A stretch of 64,000 nt of DNA from Paracoccus wurundjeri. Its GTDB lineage: Bacteria; Pseudomonadota; Alphaproteobacteria; Rhodobacterales; Rhodobacteraceae. The translations under genes and the position numbers were made by a program. Where the stretch lies: positions 124,001 to 188,000 of the forward strand of contig NZ_JAUUTZ010000007.1 of NCBI RefSeq assembly GCF_030678915.1. The letters run 5' to 3'. This document shows positions 8,592-17,301 of the stretch, in pieces. Below the pieces are notes generated by a model. The model was not told the origin of the DNA. It did not search any database and saw nothing but the letters and a program-made list of their open reading frames with translations. Position 1 is the first letter of the stretch; every line of letters starts with the position of its first letter.

Positions 8592-10535
8592 ATGGACCAG
8601 ACCGATCCAGATGCAACCGGCGCGCCGCCGGTGCCCGGCTTTGATACATCCCGCATTTCGGGCACAGCCGCGATTGCTGTCTATATTCTCGGAGCGGCGG
8701 GACTGCTGCTTGCGATCAATCAGGTATTCCTGCTGAATCTGTTTGGCTTTCAACCGCTTGGAAACTCTTATCTCTATTACCTGATCGGCATCTTTCTTGC
8801 CATCGCCTTCATCACCATCCCGGCACGACGCTCTGCCTCGCGAAGGGTGGATTGGTTTGACTGGGTTCTGTCAGCCCTGACATTGATCGCCTGCGGCTAT
8901 CTGGGCCTGCATGGCATCGATATCATCCAGCAGGGTTGGGAATTCTCGGCGCCCACCGAGGCGAATCTCGCCGCCGGCATGGTCCTGCTTGCCACACTTG
9001 AGGGAGTCAGGCGCGGGGGTGGGCCGCTGCTTCTGGGAACCGCATTGCTGTTTGGCTCCTACCCGCTATTTGCCGATTACATGCCCGGATTCCTGTGGGG
9101 CACTTCCTTCTCGTTCACGGAAACAGTCCGGATCCATGTTCTTGGCGTCGAGAGCATTATCGGCATACCGATGCAGGTCGTTGCCGAACTGGTGATCGGC
9201 TTCGTCATCTTCGGCTCTGTCCTGACCGCGACGAAAGGCGCGGATTTTTTCATGGATCTGGCGACTGCACTTCTGGGGCGTAGCCGCGGCGGACCGGCCA
9301 AGGTCGCGGTTCTGGGCAGCGGGATACTTGGATCACTATCGGGCAGCGTGATCTCGAATATCCTGACAAGCGGGCCGTTCTCGATTCCGACCATGAAGAA
9401 GGTCGGCTATCCGGCAACCTATGCCGCCGCGATCGAAAGTTGCGCCTCCACCGGGGCGACACTGATGCCGCCAGTGATGGGAACCGTCGCCTTCATCATG
9501 GCGTCATTTCTGGGCGTGCCCTATGCCGACGTCGTCGCCGCTGCGTTCCTGCCGGCACTGCTGTTCTATATCGCGCTGCTGTTTCAGGTCGATATGTTCG
9601 CCGCACGCAAAGGGTTGAAAGGTTTGCCGAGTTCCGATCTTCGCCCTCTTGGGAAAGTCCTGCTGGATGGCTGGCCTTATCTTTTGTGCCTGTTCGTGCT
9701 GATCTTCGTACTGATGGTGCTGCGGCTTGAGACATATTCACCCTATGCCGCTTCCGTCGTCTTGCTTGTCACGACTGCATTGCGTGGCGAAACCCGGCTG
9801 GATCTTGAACGAGCAAAGGCGCTGCTGGTGGATACGGCCAGCAACATCGCCTCGCTCGTCGCCATTCTCGCCGGGATCGGCCTGGTTGTTGGCGGGCTGT
9901 CCTATACCGGCGTCGCCGGTGCATTCTCGCGCGAGTTGCTGCTTTACGCCGGGAACAACGTGCCTCTGATGCTCATTGCCGGCGCCGTGACCAGCTTCGT
10001 TCTGGGGATGGGGATGACGGTAAGCGCCTGTTACATCTTCCTGTCCATCCTGCTTGCGCCAGCGCTCATAGAGGCGGGTTTGAATCCGTTGGCCAGCCAC
10101 CTGTTCATCCTGTATTGGGGGATGCTGTCCTACATCACCCCGCCTGTAGCGCTGGCATCCATCACGGCAGCCAATCTGGCAGGAGCCAACCCGATGAAGA
10201 CGGGACTCTATTCGATGCGGCTTGGCGGCGCGCTATTCGTGCTACCTTTCATCTTCATCCATGATAACGGGCTGATCTTTAACGGTTCCATATTTGACAT
10301 CATGCGATCCTTCCTGATCGCTGCAGGAGCCCTCTGGGCGTTGACATCCGCTTTCGAGGGTTACCTCTACGGGATCGGCCCGGCCAATCTTCTCAGCCGG
10401 GTCCTGATGGGCATAGCAGGAATGATGGCGATCATCCCCGAATTCTATTCGGATCTGATCGGGCTGGCGTTAATCCTGTGTGTCTATGCCACACATCTTC
10501 TCCTTCTGCGCAACAACCGGGGAACGACTTCATGA
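8592..10535 (+). CDS. TRAP transporter permease, fused small and large subunits (4TM/12TM)
   Basis: Integral membrane protein of about 647 residues. It carries the DctQ-like four-helix unit at the N-terminus (first helices near ISGTAAIAVYILGAAGLLLAI and YLYYLIGIFLAIAFITI) fused to a DctM-like domain, recognisable from GSGILGSLSGSVISNILTSGPFSIPTMKK and SCASTGATLMPPVMGTVAFIMASFLGVPY. Fused permeases of this form go with TAXI binding proteins. The start is placed at ATG 8592 because AGGA lies 8 bases upstream and MDQTDPDATG makes a sensible cytoplasmic N-terminus. The gene end overlaps the CoA transferase start by an ATGA, so the two are translationally coupled. Confidence 0.9.
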   Translation: MDQTDPDATGAPPVPGFDTSRISGTAAIAVYILGAAGLLLAINQVFLLNLFGFQPLGNSYLYYLIGIFLAIAFITIPARRSASRRVDWFDWVLSALTLIACGYLGLHGIDIIQQGWEFSAPTEANLAAGMVLLATLEGVRRGGGPLLLGTALLFGSYPLFADYMPGFLWGTSFSFTETVRIHVLGVESIIGIPMQVVAELVIGFVIFGSVLTATKGADFFMDLATALLGRSRGGPAKVAVLGSGILGSLSGSVISNILTSGPFSIPTMKKVGYPATYAAAIESCASTGATLMPPVMGTVAFIMASFLGVPYADVVAAAFLPALLFYIALLFQVDMFAARKGLKGLPSSDLRPLGKVLLDGWPYLLCLFVLIFVLMVLRLETYSPYAASVVLLVTTALRGETRLDLERAKALLVDTASNIASLVAILAGIGLVVGGLSYTGVAGAFSRELLLYAGNNVPLMLIAGAVTSFVLGMGMTVSACYIFLSILLAPALIEAGLNPLASHLFILYWGMLSYITPPVALASITAANLAGANPMKTGLYSMRLGGALFVLPFIFIHDNGLIFNGSIFDIMRSFLIAAGALWALTSAFEGYLYGIGPANLLSRVLMGIAGMMAIIPEFYSDLIGLALILCVYATHLLLLRNNRGTTS

Positions 10536-11200
10536 TCGACAAAAGGGTCAGCGATCTGGCCACGGCTGTCGCGCCGATCTTCGATGGCGCGGTGATCATG
10601 GTTGGCGGGTTCGGAACTTCGGGCATTCCTTTTGGCCTTTTGGCCGCATTGCTGGATCACGGCACGCGGGATCTGACGATCATCGCCAATAACGCCGGAA
10701 CCGGAGAGGATGCCCTTGCCCTGCTTCTGCGGGAAAACCGCGTAAGCAGGGTGATCTGTTCTTATCCGCGCTCGCCCGGTTCGGTCTGGTTCGAGAAACG
10801 TTACGAAGAGGGCCTGATCGAACTCGAAGTCGTGCCGCAAGGAACGCTGGCCGAACGGATCCGCGCCGCAGGTTCCGGCATAGGCGGTTTCTTCACCCCG
10901 ACCGCTTACGGCACCTTGCTTGCGGAAGGCAAGGAAACGCGGGTCATCGACGGGGTCGGATATGTGTTTGAAAAGCCGCTGCCCGCCGATTTCGCCCTCA
11001 TTCGTGCCGAACAGGCGGATCGCTGGGGCAATCTGCGCTATCACGCTACTGCGCGAAACTTCAATCCGGTGATGGCCATGGCCGCAAAGCATACCATCGC
11101 CGAGGTACGCATTCTGGCCGACGAACCGCTGGAACCGGAATCTGTGATCACACCGGGGATTTTCGTGAACAGCGTAGTGGAATTTGGGGTAAGGCCATGA
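10532..11200 (+). CDS. 3-oxoacid CoA-transferase subunit A (PcaI/ScoA/AtoD family)
   Basis: Alpha subunit, 222 residues, of a class I CoA transferase that moves CoA from succinyl-CoA (or acetyl-CoA) to a 3-oxo acid. It shows the GGFGTSGIPFGL phosphate-binding loop near residue 25, ELEVVPQGTLAERIRAAGSGIGGFFTPTAYGT, and the RWGNLRYHATARNFNPVMAMAA block. The sequence is especially close to the PcaI type that acts on 3-oxoadipate, but acetoacetate enzymes are similar. The start at ATG 10532 overlaps the permease stop (ATGA), and the gene end overlaps subunit B the same way. Translational coupling to a transporter suggests the imported acid is the CoA acceptor, which is inference. Confidence 0.88.
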   Translation: MIDKRVSDLATAVAPIFDGAVIMVGGFGTSGIPFGLLAALLDHGTRDLTIIANNAGTGEDALALLLRENRVSRVICSYPRSPGSVWFEKRYEEGLIELEVVPQGTLAERIRAAGSGIGGFFTPTAYGTLLAEGKETRVIDGVGYVFEKPLPADFALIRAEQADRWGNLRYHATARNFNPVMAMAAKHTIAEVRILADEPLEPESVITPGIFVNSVVEFGVRP

Positions 11201-11832
11201 AACCGCTTGACGAAAATGGCATGGCGGCGCGGCTCGCCCAGGACATTCCGGACGGCGCTTATGTCAATCTGGGGATCGGCCTGCCAAACCGGGTCGCGCA
11301 TTTTGTCCCTGCCGGCCGCGAAGTGATGTATCACACCGAAAATGGTCTGCTGGGCGTCGGTCCTGTGCCACGAACGGAACAGGAAGATCCCGAACTAATC
11401 AATGCCAGCAAGAAACTGGTGACGATGGTTCCGGGAGCATCCCTGTTCGATCATACGCTTTCATTCGCCATGATGCGGGGTAATCATCTCAGTATCGCGG
11501 TACTGGGCGCGTATCAGGTGGCCGAGAATGGCGATCTGGCGAACTGGGCGACGCTTGAACAGAATTTTCCGCCTGCCGTCGGCGGAGCGATGGATCTCGT
11601 GGCGGGTGTGCCGCAGATCTATGCATTGATGCGCCACAACTCGCGCGATGGTGCGCCCAAAGTGCTGAAGCGCTGCACTTATCCGCTGACCGGCGCCGGG
11701 GTTCTGACCCGCGTCTATACGGATCTCTGCGTCCTCGAAGTGACACCCGAAGGGTTCAAACTGATCGATCTGGCCGAGGGAAACAGCCTTGAAGAAGTTC
11801 AGGCCGTGACTGAAGCCCGCATCCTGACCTGA
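11197..11832 (+). CDS. 3-oxoacid CoA-transferase subunit B (PcaJ/ScoB/AtoA family)
   Basis: Beta subunit, 211 residues, carrying the catalytic glutamate of the class I CoA transferase: Glu48 in the HTENGLLGVG motif, which forms the glutamyl-CoA intermediate. Other family landmarks are YVNLGIGLPNRVA and the C-terminal RVYTDLCVLEVTPEG. It completes the heteromer with the preceding subunit A through a four-base ATGA overlap and is the last gene of the TAXI-TRAP operon. The following 66 bases separate it from a convergent gntR gene; no clear terminator was found there. Confidence 0.9.
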   Translation: MKPLDENGMAARLAQDIPDGAYVNLGIGLPNRVAHFVPAGREVMYHTENGLLGVGPVPRTEQEDPELINASKKLVTMVPGASLFDHTLSFAMMRGNHLSIAVLGAYQVAENGDLANWATLEQNFPPAVGGAMDLVAGVPQIYALMRHNSRDGAPKVLKRCTYPLTGAGVLTRVYTDLCVLEVTPEGFKLIDLAEGNSLEEVQAVTEARILT

Positions 11833-11898
11833 CGCGCTTCGACATATCTTTAAACGCATGACCGATGCGGCTTGCTGACCGCTACTTCCGGGGGATGA

Positions 11899-12609
11899 TC
11901 AATCGCGCCCGAATGCATTGGGGTTATCGGCGCGTAGTCGGGGAAAGATCTCGGCAATCCGGGCAAGATGTTTTTCGCAGGCGATAACGGCCCTTTCGGC
12001 ATCACGGGCATGAAGCGCTCGCATGATGTCACGATGCTCGGCCAAGGCCCGCGCCGCACCGAATGACAGCGAAAGATAGCGCGCCCGGTCCATATGCCCC
12101 TTGGTTTCCTTGATCAGGGTCCACGCGAATTCCAACCCGGAATAATCGCAGATGTCGTGATGGAACTGATCATCAAGCGCGTGGAATTCGGCGCGCTTGT
12201 CCCCTGCGACTGCCTCTGCCTGACGCTCCACCAGTTCATCAAGGGCCGCCAGATGTTCGCTTGTCAGCCGCTCGACAGCCTTGCGCAGGCAGGCCGTTTC
12301 AAGCGCCAGCCGGATGAATTGCGCCTGCAGGATCGCCTCTTCCGAAATCGCCGTAACCACAGTGGCGCGTTGCGGACGAATTTCGATGAAGCCCTGCTGA
12401 GACAACCGGTAGAAGGCATCCCGGACCGGCTGCCGCGAGACTCCCATCGTCGCCGCAACCTCTGCCTCGGACAATTTGCTGCCGGGCGGCAGGGTCAGGT
12501 CGATCACCCGTTTGTAAAGCTGTTCGAAAACCTGATCCGTCACCGTAGGCGGGCGCATCTCATCAAGTGCCGGCAAAACTGGGCGGGGCGAAGTCTTTTG
12601 TATCGGCAT
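11899..12609 (-). CDS. GntR family transcriptional regulator, FadR/FCD subfamily
   Basis: Regulator of 236 residues. The winged helix-turn-helix (about 20-90) has LPPGSKLSEAEVAATMGVSRQPVRDAFYRL. The all-helical FCD effector domain follows with metal-ligand residues in the expected places: DDQFHHD, KGHMDR, AEHRDI and a late CEKH. It diverges from uxaC across 81 bases that hold a strong promoter overlapped by a CTA-N6-TAG dyad. Position and family (ExuR/UxuR are FCD proteins) make it the probable repressor of the hexuronate operon, relieved by a uronate such as fructuronate or tagaturonate. Confidence 0.9.
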   Translation of the reverse strand: MPIQKTSPRPVLPALDEMRPPTVTDQVFEQLYKRVIDLTLPPGSKLSEAEVAATMGVSRQPVRDAFYRLSQQGFIEIRPQRATVVTAISEEAILQAQFIRLALETACLRKAVERLTSEHLAALDELVERQAEAVAGDKRAEFHALDDQFHHDICDYSGLEFAWTLIKETKGHMDRARYLSLSFGAARALAEHRDIMRALHARDAERAVIACEKHLARIAEIFPRLRADNPNAFGRD

Positions 12610-12623
12610 GCAAACGGCTCCAG

Positions 12624-12652
12624 TTGACCTTTCTTGTAAACTAGCATATTAG
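12624..12652 (+). promoter_or_regulatory. hexuronate operon promoter with overlapping dyad
   Basis: A TTGACC -35 box (12624-12629), exactly 17 bases of spacer, then TATTAG (12647-12652) as -10. The -10 is covered by the dyad CTAGCATATTAG (12641-12652; outer CTA/TAG arms plus partial inner symmetry). This is the layout expected for a GntR-type repressor blocking RNA polymerase. The uxaC start follows 38 bases later behind GGGAGGGG. Confidence 0.55.
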
Positions 12653-12690
12653 ATGACCAGCAAAAGAGCAAGCGAGTCGGGAGGGGACAT

Positions 12691-14097
12691 ATGGCATTGC
12701 TTGACGAGGATCGGTTATTCCCGGCAGAGGCCCGCGCCCGTGACGTGGCGAAAGCCCTTTACGCCGGGATCCATGACTTGCCGATCATCAGCCCGCATGG
12801 CCATACCGATCCCCGCTGGTATGCCGAGGACTCGGCTTTTCCCGACCCCGCCCAACTTTTCGTGACACCGGATCACTATGTCTTCCGCATGCTGTGTTCG
12901 CAGGGTGTCGCGTTGACCGATCTGGGCGTTCCCCGCGCCGATGGCGGCGCGACCGAAACGGATGGGCGCAAGATATGGCGGCTTTTCGCCAGCCATTACC
13001 ACCTGTTCCGGGGAACGCCTTCACGGATGTGGCTGGATCATTCGTTTCAACATGTCTTCGGCATCGACCGGAAGTTAAGCGCGGAAACCGCAGACTGGTA
13101 TTACGACCATATCGCGGAATGCCTGGCCGCACCGGAATACCGCCCCCGCGCGTTGTATCGCCGTTTCGGGATCGAGGCGATCGCAACGACCGAGGCCGCC
13201 ACCGACGATCTTCGCTGGCACCGGATGATCAGGGACTCTGATTGGGATGGGCGGGTGATCACTGCTTATCGTCCAGATGGCGTGATCGATCCCGAAATGG
13301 ACGGTTTCGCAGAAAACATCGCCCTGATGGGGCAGCAGACCGGCTTTGATACTGCCAAATGGGGCGGCTATCTGGATGCGCACCGGGCCCGCCGCGCCTA
13401 TTTCAAGGAATTTGGGGCAACCTCGTCCGATCACGGCCACCCGACCGCCCGGACCGAGGATTTGCCGCAGGCAGACGCGGCGGCCTTGTTTCAAAAGGCG
13501 CTGCGCGGGGAATGTTCATCCGAGGAAGCCGATACATTCCGGGGACATATGCTGACCGAGATGGCGCGGATGAGTCTTGAAGACGGGTTGGTGCTGCAAA
13601 TCCATCCCGGCTCGCGGCGCAACCACTCGGATCAGGTGATGGCGACGTTCGGGCGCGACAAGGGTTTCGACATTCCGGGCCGCACCGATTACGTCACTGC
13701 GCTGCGCCCGCTATTGAACGCGGTCGGAATGCGGCCAGATCTGACTGTGGTCCTGTTCACGCTGGACGAAAGCTCTTACGCACGTGAACTGGCGCCTCTG
13801 GCCGGGGTCTATCCCTGCCTGCGGCTTGGCCCGGCATGGTGGTTCTTCGACAGTGCCGAGGGGATGCGCCGCTTTCGCGAAATGACGACAGAGACGGCGG
13901 GTTTCTATAACACGGTCGGTTTCAACGACGACACCCGCGCCTTCTGTTCGATACCCGCCCGGCACGATGTCGCCCGGCGAGTGGACTGCGCTTATCTCGC
14001 GACACTGATCACGACCGGCCGGCTGGCCGAGGACGAGGCGCATGAGATCGCGCATGACCTGACATATGGGCTCGCCAAACGGGCCTATAAACTTTGA
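12691..14097 (+). CDS. uxaC: glucuronate isomerase (uronate isomerase)
   Basis: Converts D-glucuronate to D-fructuronate and D-galacturonate to D-tagaturonate. The length, 468 residues, is typical. The amidohydrolase-fold entry motif ISPHGHTDP (His36, His38) is present, together with KLSAETADWYYDHI, TTEAATDDL, VLQIHPGSRRNHSD and the late GFNDDTRAFCSIPARHDV motif. It is the first gene of a plus-strand uronate operon with a strong Shine-Dalgarno (GGGAGGGG). The neighbours include a TRAP transporter, kduID, a fructuronate/tagaturonate reductase and altronate dehydratase, so the operon handles several hexuronates. Confidence 0.95.
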   Translation: MALLDEDRLFPAEARARDVAKALYAGIHDLPIISPHGHTDPRWYAEDSAFPDPAQLFVTPDHYVFRMLCSQGVALTDLGVPRADGGATETDGRKIWRLFASHYHLFRGTPSRMWLDHSFQHVFGIDRKLSAETADWYYDHIAECLAAPEYRPRALYRRFGIEAIATTEAATDDLRWHRMIRDSDWDGRVITAYRPDGVIDPEMDGFAENIALMGQQTGFDTAKWGGYLDAHRARRAYFKEFGATSSDHGHPTARTEDLPQADAAALFQKALRGECSSEEADTFRGHMLTEMARMSLEDGLVLQIHPGSRRNHSDQVMATFGRDKGFDIPGRTDYVTALRPLLNAVGMRPDLTVVLFTLDESSYARELAPLAGVYPCLRLGPAWWFFDSAEGMRRFREMTTETAGFYNTVGFNDDTRAFCSIPARHDVARRVDCAYLATLITTGRLAEDEAHEIAHDLTYGLAKRAYKL

Positions 14098-14121
14098 GCT
14101 TCTGACTGGGAGGAAAAAAGA

Positions 14122-15105
14122 ATGAAGTTCGTGACGACAACTCTGGCCGGGCTGCTGGCGTCGGCCGCATTGGCGACGGCGGCGGCAGCCGAATGCGAAA
14201 CCACATTACGGTCATCCGATACCCATCCCGATGGCTATCCGACGGTCGAAGGCGTGAAGGCCATGGCCGAAGAGGTCAAGGAAAAGACCGAAGGCCGGAT
14301 ATGTATCGAGGTTTTCCCTTCGTCCCAGCTTGGTGAAGAGAAGGACACGATCGAGCAGACCCAGTTCGGCGTGATCGACATGGTCCGCGCCTCATTTGGC
14401 ACGTTCAATGATATCGTACCGGAAACGCAGCTCTTTTCCCTGCCATATCTGTTCCGCAATCAGGAACATATGTATAAGGTCATGGATGGCCCCATCGGCG
14501 ACGAACTGGCCGAGGCCTTCGCCGAGCATGATCTGGTCGCGCTTGCCTATTACGACGGCGGCTCGCGCAGTTTCTACAACTCTCAGAAACCCATCGAGAC
14601 GCTTGAGGATCTGGCGGGGCTGAAATTCCGGGTCATGGAAAATGACGTCTTCGTCGATATGATGGACGCGCTGGGCGCCAACGCAACCCCCATGCCCTAT
14701 GGCGAGGTTTACTCGGCGATCCAGACCGGTGTGATCGATGGCGCCGAAAACAACTTCCCAAGCTATGACAGCGCCGGGCATAACGAAGTAGCCAAGTATT
14801 TCACGCTGGACCAGCATCTGATGGTTCCCGAAGTCGTGGCCGTTTCCACAATCGCATGGGATAATCTCTCCCCCGAAGATCAGGAAATCATGCGCGAAGC
14901 GGCGCAGAATTCGGCGGTGCTGGAACGCAAGCTTTGGGCCGAGCAGGAAGCGGCATCGGAGGCCAAGGTGGTCGAGGCCGGGGCCGAGATCGTCAAGGAA
15001 ATCGACAAGACCCCTTTCATTGATGCCATGGCCCCCGTTTACGAGAAATACGTGACCACGCCCGAGGCGCAGGATTTGGTCAAACGCATTCAGGAAACCG
15101 AGTAA
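14122..15105 (+). CDS. TRAP transporter solute-binding protein DctP family, probably uronate
   Basis: Periplasmic binding protein of 327 residues. The N-terminal signal peptide ([24 protein letters not shown]) is followed by the DctP fold, with [13 protein letters not shown] [18 protein letters not shown], the [17 protein letters not shown] segment, and the central LKFRVMEN...[29 protein letters not shown] block, whose Arg (in FRVM) normally salt-bridges the ligand carboxylate. Membership of a uronate operon makes glucuronate, galacturonate or unsaturated digalacturonate products the likely cargo. The start is preceded by GGGAGG. Confidence 0.92.
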   Translation: MKFVTTTLAGLLASAALATAAAAECETTLRSSDTHPDGYPTVEGVKAMAEEVKEKTEGRICIEVFPSSQLGEEKDTIEQTQFGVIDMVRASFGTFNDIVPETQLFSLPYLFRNQEHMYKVMDGPIGDELAEAFAEHDLVALAYYDGGSRSFYNSQKPIETLEDLAGLKFRVMENDVFVDMMDALGANATPMPYGEVYSAIQTGVIDGAENNFPSYDSAGHNEVAKYFTLDQHLMVPEVVAVSTIAWDNLSPEDQEIMREAAQNSAVLERKLWAEQEAASEAKVVEAGAEIVKEIDKTPFIDAMAPVYEKYVTTPEAQDLVKRIQETE

Positions 15106-15111
15106 TTATAT

Positions 15112-15139
15112 CCCGCCCGCTGGTCATCCCGCGGGCGGG
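15112..15139 (+). terminator. intra-operon hairpin between dctP and dctQ
   Basis: Perfect 9-bp GC-only stem CCCGCCCGC/GCGGGCGGG with a 10-base loop, 6 bases after the dctP stop and about 20 before the dctQ start. It is not followed by a U-tract, so it is better read as a stabilising or partially terminating element that sets a high binding-protein to permease ratio. Confidence 0.55.
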
Positions 15140-15159
15140 TTCGCTTGATTGGAGGGGAT

Positions 15160-15705
15160 ATGCGTGACGCATTGGTGAAACTGGCCGGATGGACCGGCGT
15201 GATTGCCCGCGCCGGATTGTGGGTTGCGGGTATCGGCTTGATATTGATGACGGCTTTCGTCTTCGCTCAGGTCTGTTTCCGGTACCTGCTCGGCAGCAGC
15301 CTGTTCTGGGCCGAGCCCGCAAGCGTGATGCTGATGGGCTGGTTCATCTTGCTGGGCGCGGCGGTCGGAGTGAAAGAGGGATATCATCTGTCTTTCGACG
15401 TTGGCCTGATGATCATGCCCAAAAGCTGGACACCGTGGTTCCACAGCCTCTCTGATCTGGTGGTGACCTCCTTCGGTTTCGGCATGGTCTGGTTCGGCTG
15501 GCAACTCGCTGCGAAGGCGGCGAATGGGGATATTGCCGGATTGGGCATCTCGCGCATGTGGAATTTCGCGCCGCTGGTCGGTGGAGGGGCATTGCTGATC
15601 CTGTTCTCGGTCGAACGCATCCTTCGCCGTGCCGCAGGGCTGCGGACCCTCCGGTTCGGCGACACCGACGAGCCGGAAACCGGGATGATGCATAGCGGAG
15701 ACTGA
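15160..15705 (+). CDS. TRAP transporter small permease subunit DctQ family
   Basis: Four-helix membrane protein of 181 residues. Hydrophobic segments lie near residues 10-35 (ARAGLWVAGIGLILMTAFVF), 50-75, 95-115 and 130-150. The family motif around the second helix is seen (FWAEPASVMLMGWFILLGAAVGVKEGYHL). The start at ATG 15160 follows GGAGGGG; an upstream TTG in frame at 15145 lacks a ribosome-binding site. The large subunit starts 4 bases after its stop. It pairs with the preceding DctP and following DctM proteins. Confidence 0.9.
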   Translation: MRDALVKLAGWTGVIARAGLWVAGIGLILMTAFVFAQVCFRYLLGSSLFWAEPASVMLMGWFILLGAAVGVKEGYHLSFDVGLMIMPKSWTPWFHSLSDLVVTSFGFGMVWFGWQLAAKAANGDIAGLGISRMWNFAPLVGGGALLILFSVERILRRAAGLRTLRFGDTDEPETGMMHSGD

Positions 15706-15709
15706 ACCG

Positions 15710-16990
15710 ATGGAATATTGGATACTTTTCGGCAGTTTTACGCTGCTTTTGCTGATCGGCACACCGGTCGCCTTCTGCCTTGGCGCGTCAAGTTTCTTTA
15801 CCGTGGTCTATCTGGGTCTGCCGCCGGTGGTGGTGTTCCAGCGGCTCAATTCGGGCATCTCGGTTTTCGCACTGATGGCCATTCCGTTCTTCATCTATTC
15901 AGGCGACCTGATGGTCCGCGGCGATATCGCCCGACGCCTGGTCGCGCTTGCGGGCAGTTTCGTCGGTCATATGCGCGGCGGGTTGGGACAGGTGAATATC
16001 CTCGCCTCCGTAATGTTCGGCGGCGTCTCGGGCTCTGCCGCAGCGGATGCGAGCGCAGTCGGCGGCCTGATGGTTCCGCAAATGAAGAAACGCGGATATG
16101 ATGTTGATTATGCCGTGAATATCACGGTTGTCGGCTCGACCATCGCATTGATGATCCCGCCATCTCATAACATGATCATCTATTCCATCGCCGCCGGCGG
16201 CCGTCTGTCCATCGCCGATCTGTTCACTGCCGGTATCATACCGGGCCTGCTCCTTGCCCTCACATTGATGGTTGCCGCTTGGTATGTCGCGCGGAAAAAA
16301 GGCTATCCGACCGAACCTTTCCCCGGTTTTCGCATCATGGGCACATTGTTCGTCTCGGCCATGCCGGGTCTGATTCTGGTGGCGATCATCTTCGGCGGGG
16401 TGCGTTCAGGTCTCTTTACGGCATCGGAAAGCGCGAATATCGCGGTGGTCTATGCCCTGCTGATTACGGCACTGGTTTATCGCAGCCTGCCCTGGCGCGA
16501 ATTCGTCGAGGCCACGCTGGGCGCGGTGCGCACCACGGCGATGGTGCTGCTGGTTATCGGTTGCGCAGCCTGTTTCGGCTGGCTCCTGGCCTATCTCAAG
16601 GTGCCGGCGCAGCTTGTTAATTTTCTCGAGAACATCTCGGACAATCCGCTGGTGATCCTGCTGCTGATGAATCTGATCCTGCTGATCCTCGGCACTTTCA
16701 TGGACATGTCGCCGCTGATCGTGATCACGACCCCGATCTTCCTGCCGGTGGCGCAGGCCTTCGGTGTCGATCCGGTCCATTTCGGCGTGATCCTGATCCT
16801 GAATCTGGGCATCGGCCTCTGCACCCCCCCTGTCGGAGCGGTGCTGTTCGTGGGCTGCGCCGTCGGAAAGATCAGCATCTGGCAGGCCATGCGCACCATC
16901 TGGCCATTCTACGGCGCCGCTTTCGTGACGCTGATGCTGGTCACTTATATTCCCGCGCTTTCCCTTTGGCTTCCGGCGGTGTTCAAATGA
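15710..16990 (+). CDS. TRAP transporter large permease subunit DctM family
   Basis: Twelve-helix ion-coupled permease of 426 residues. It shows the family signatures MAIPFFIYSGDLMVRG, ASVMFGGVSGSAAADASAVGGLMVPQMKKRGYD, IPPSHNMIIYS and a late GIGLCTPPVGAVLFVGCA. It forms the membrane component with DctQ for sodium-driven uptake of the solute captured by DctP. The end overlaps the following cupin gene (ATGA), so the cupin is translationally coupled to the transporter. Confidence 0.93.
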   Translation: MEYWILFGSFTLLLLIGTPVAFCLGASSFFTVVYLGLPPVVVFQRLNSGISVFALMAIPFFIYSGDLMVRGDIARRLVALAGSFVGHMRGGLGQVNILASVMFGGVSGSAAADASAVGGLMVPQMKKRGYDVDYAVNITVVGSTIALMIPPSHNMIIYSIAAGGRLSIADLFTAGIIPGLLLALTLMVAAWYVARKKGYPTEPFPGFRIMGTLFVSAMPGLILVAIIFGGVRSGLFTASESANIAVVYALLITALVYRSLPWREFVEATLGAVRTTAMVLLVIGCAACFGWLLAYLKVPAQLVNFLENISDNPLVILLLMNLILLILGTFMDMSPLIVITTPIFLPVAQAFGVDPVHFGVILILNLGIGLCTPPVGAVLFVGCAVGKISIWQAMRTIWPFYGAAFVTLMLVTYIPALSLWLPAVFK

Positions 16991-17268
16991 GCGATCCGAT
17001 CCGTACCGTTCTTGCCCATTCTCCCGAATTGATGGTCGTCCGCTTCGCCTTTCAGGCGGGCGACCGAGGGGCGCTTCACAGCCATCCGCATGTGCAATCG
17101 ACCTATGTGCGATCTGGCCGCTATCGCTTCAGCATGGAGGGTCGCGAGTTCGAAATCGGGCCGGGCGATGCCTTCGTGATCCCTTCGGGGGCGGAGCATG
17201 GCTGCCTGTGCCTCGAGCCGGGCGAGTTGATCGACAGCTTTACCCCCCGCCGCGACGATTTTCTGTGA
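16987..17268 (+). CDS. small single-domain cupin
   Basis: Protein of 93 residues with one cupin barrel. Motif 1 reads about GALHSHPHVQSTYVRSG (three His plus the usual Gly), and motif 2 is PGDAFVIPSGAEHGC. The first motif supplies His-x-His for a metal. Similar short cupins are frequent in uronate operons (KdgF type), where KdgF catalyses ring opening of 4,5-unsaturated uronates to the open-chain keto form used by KduI. The adjacent kduI and kduD make KdgF function attractive, but the assignment rests on context and a short fold, so no gene symbol is given. Confidence 0.8.
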   Translation: MSDPIRTVLAHSPELMVVRFAFQAGDRGALHSHPHVQSTYVRSGRYRFSMEGREFEIGPGDAFVIPSGAEHGCLCLEPGELIDSFTPRRDDFL

Positions 17269-17301
17269 GATCGCTGAAACCATTCTGAATCAGGAGCCTG
17301 C

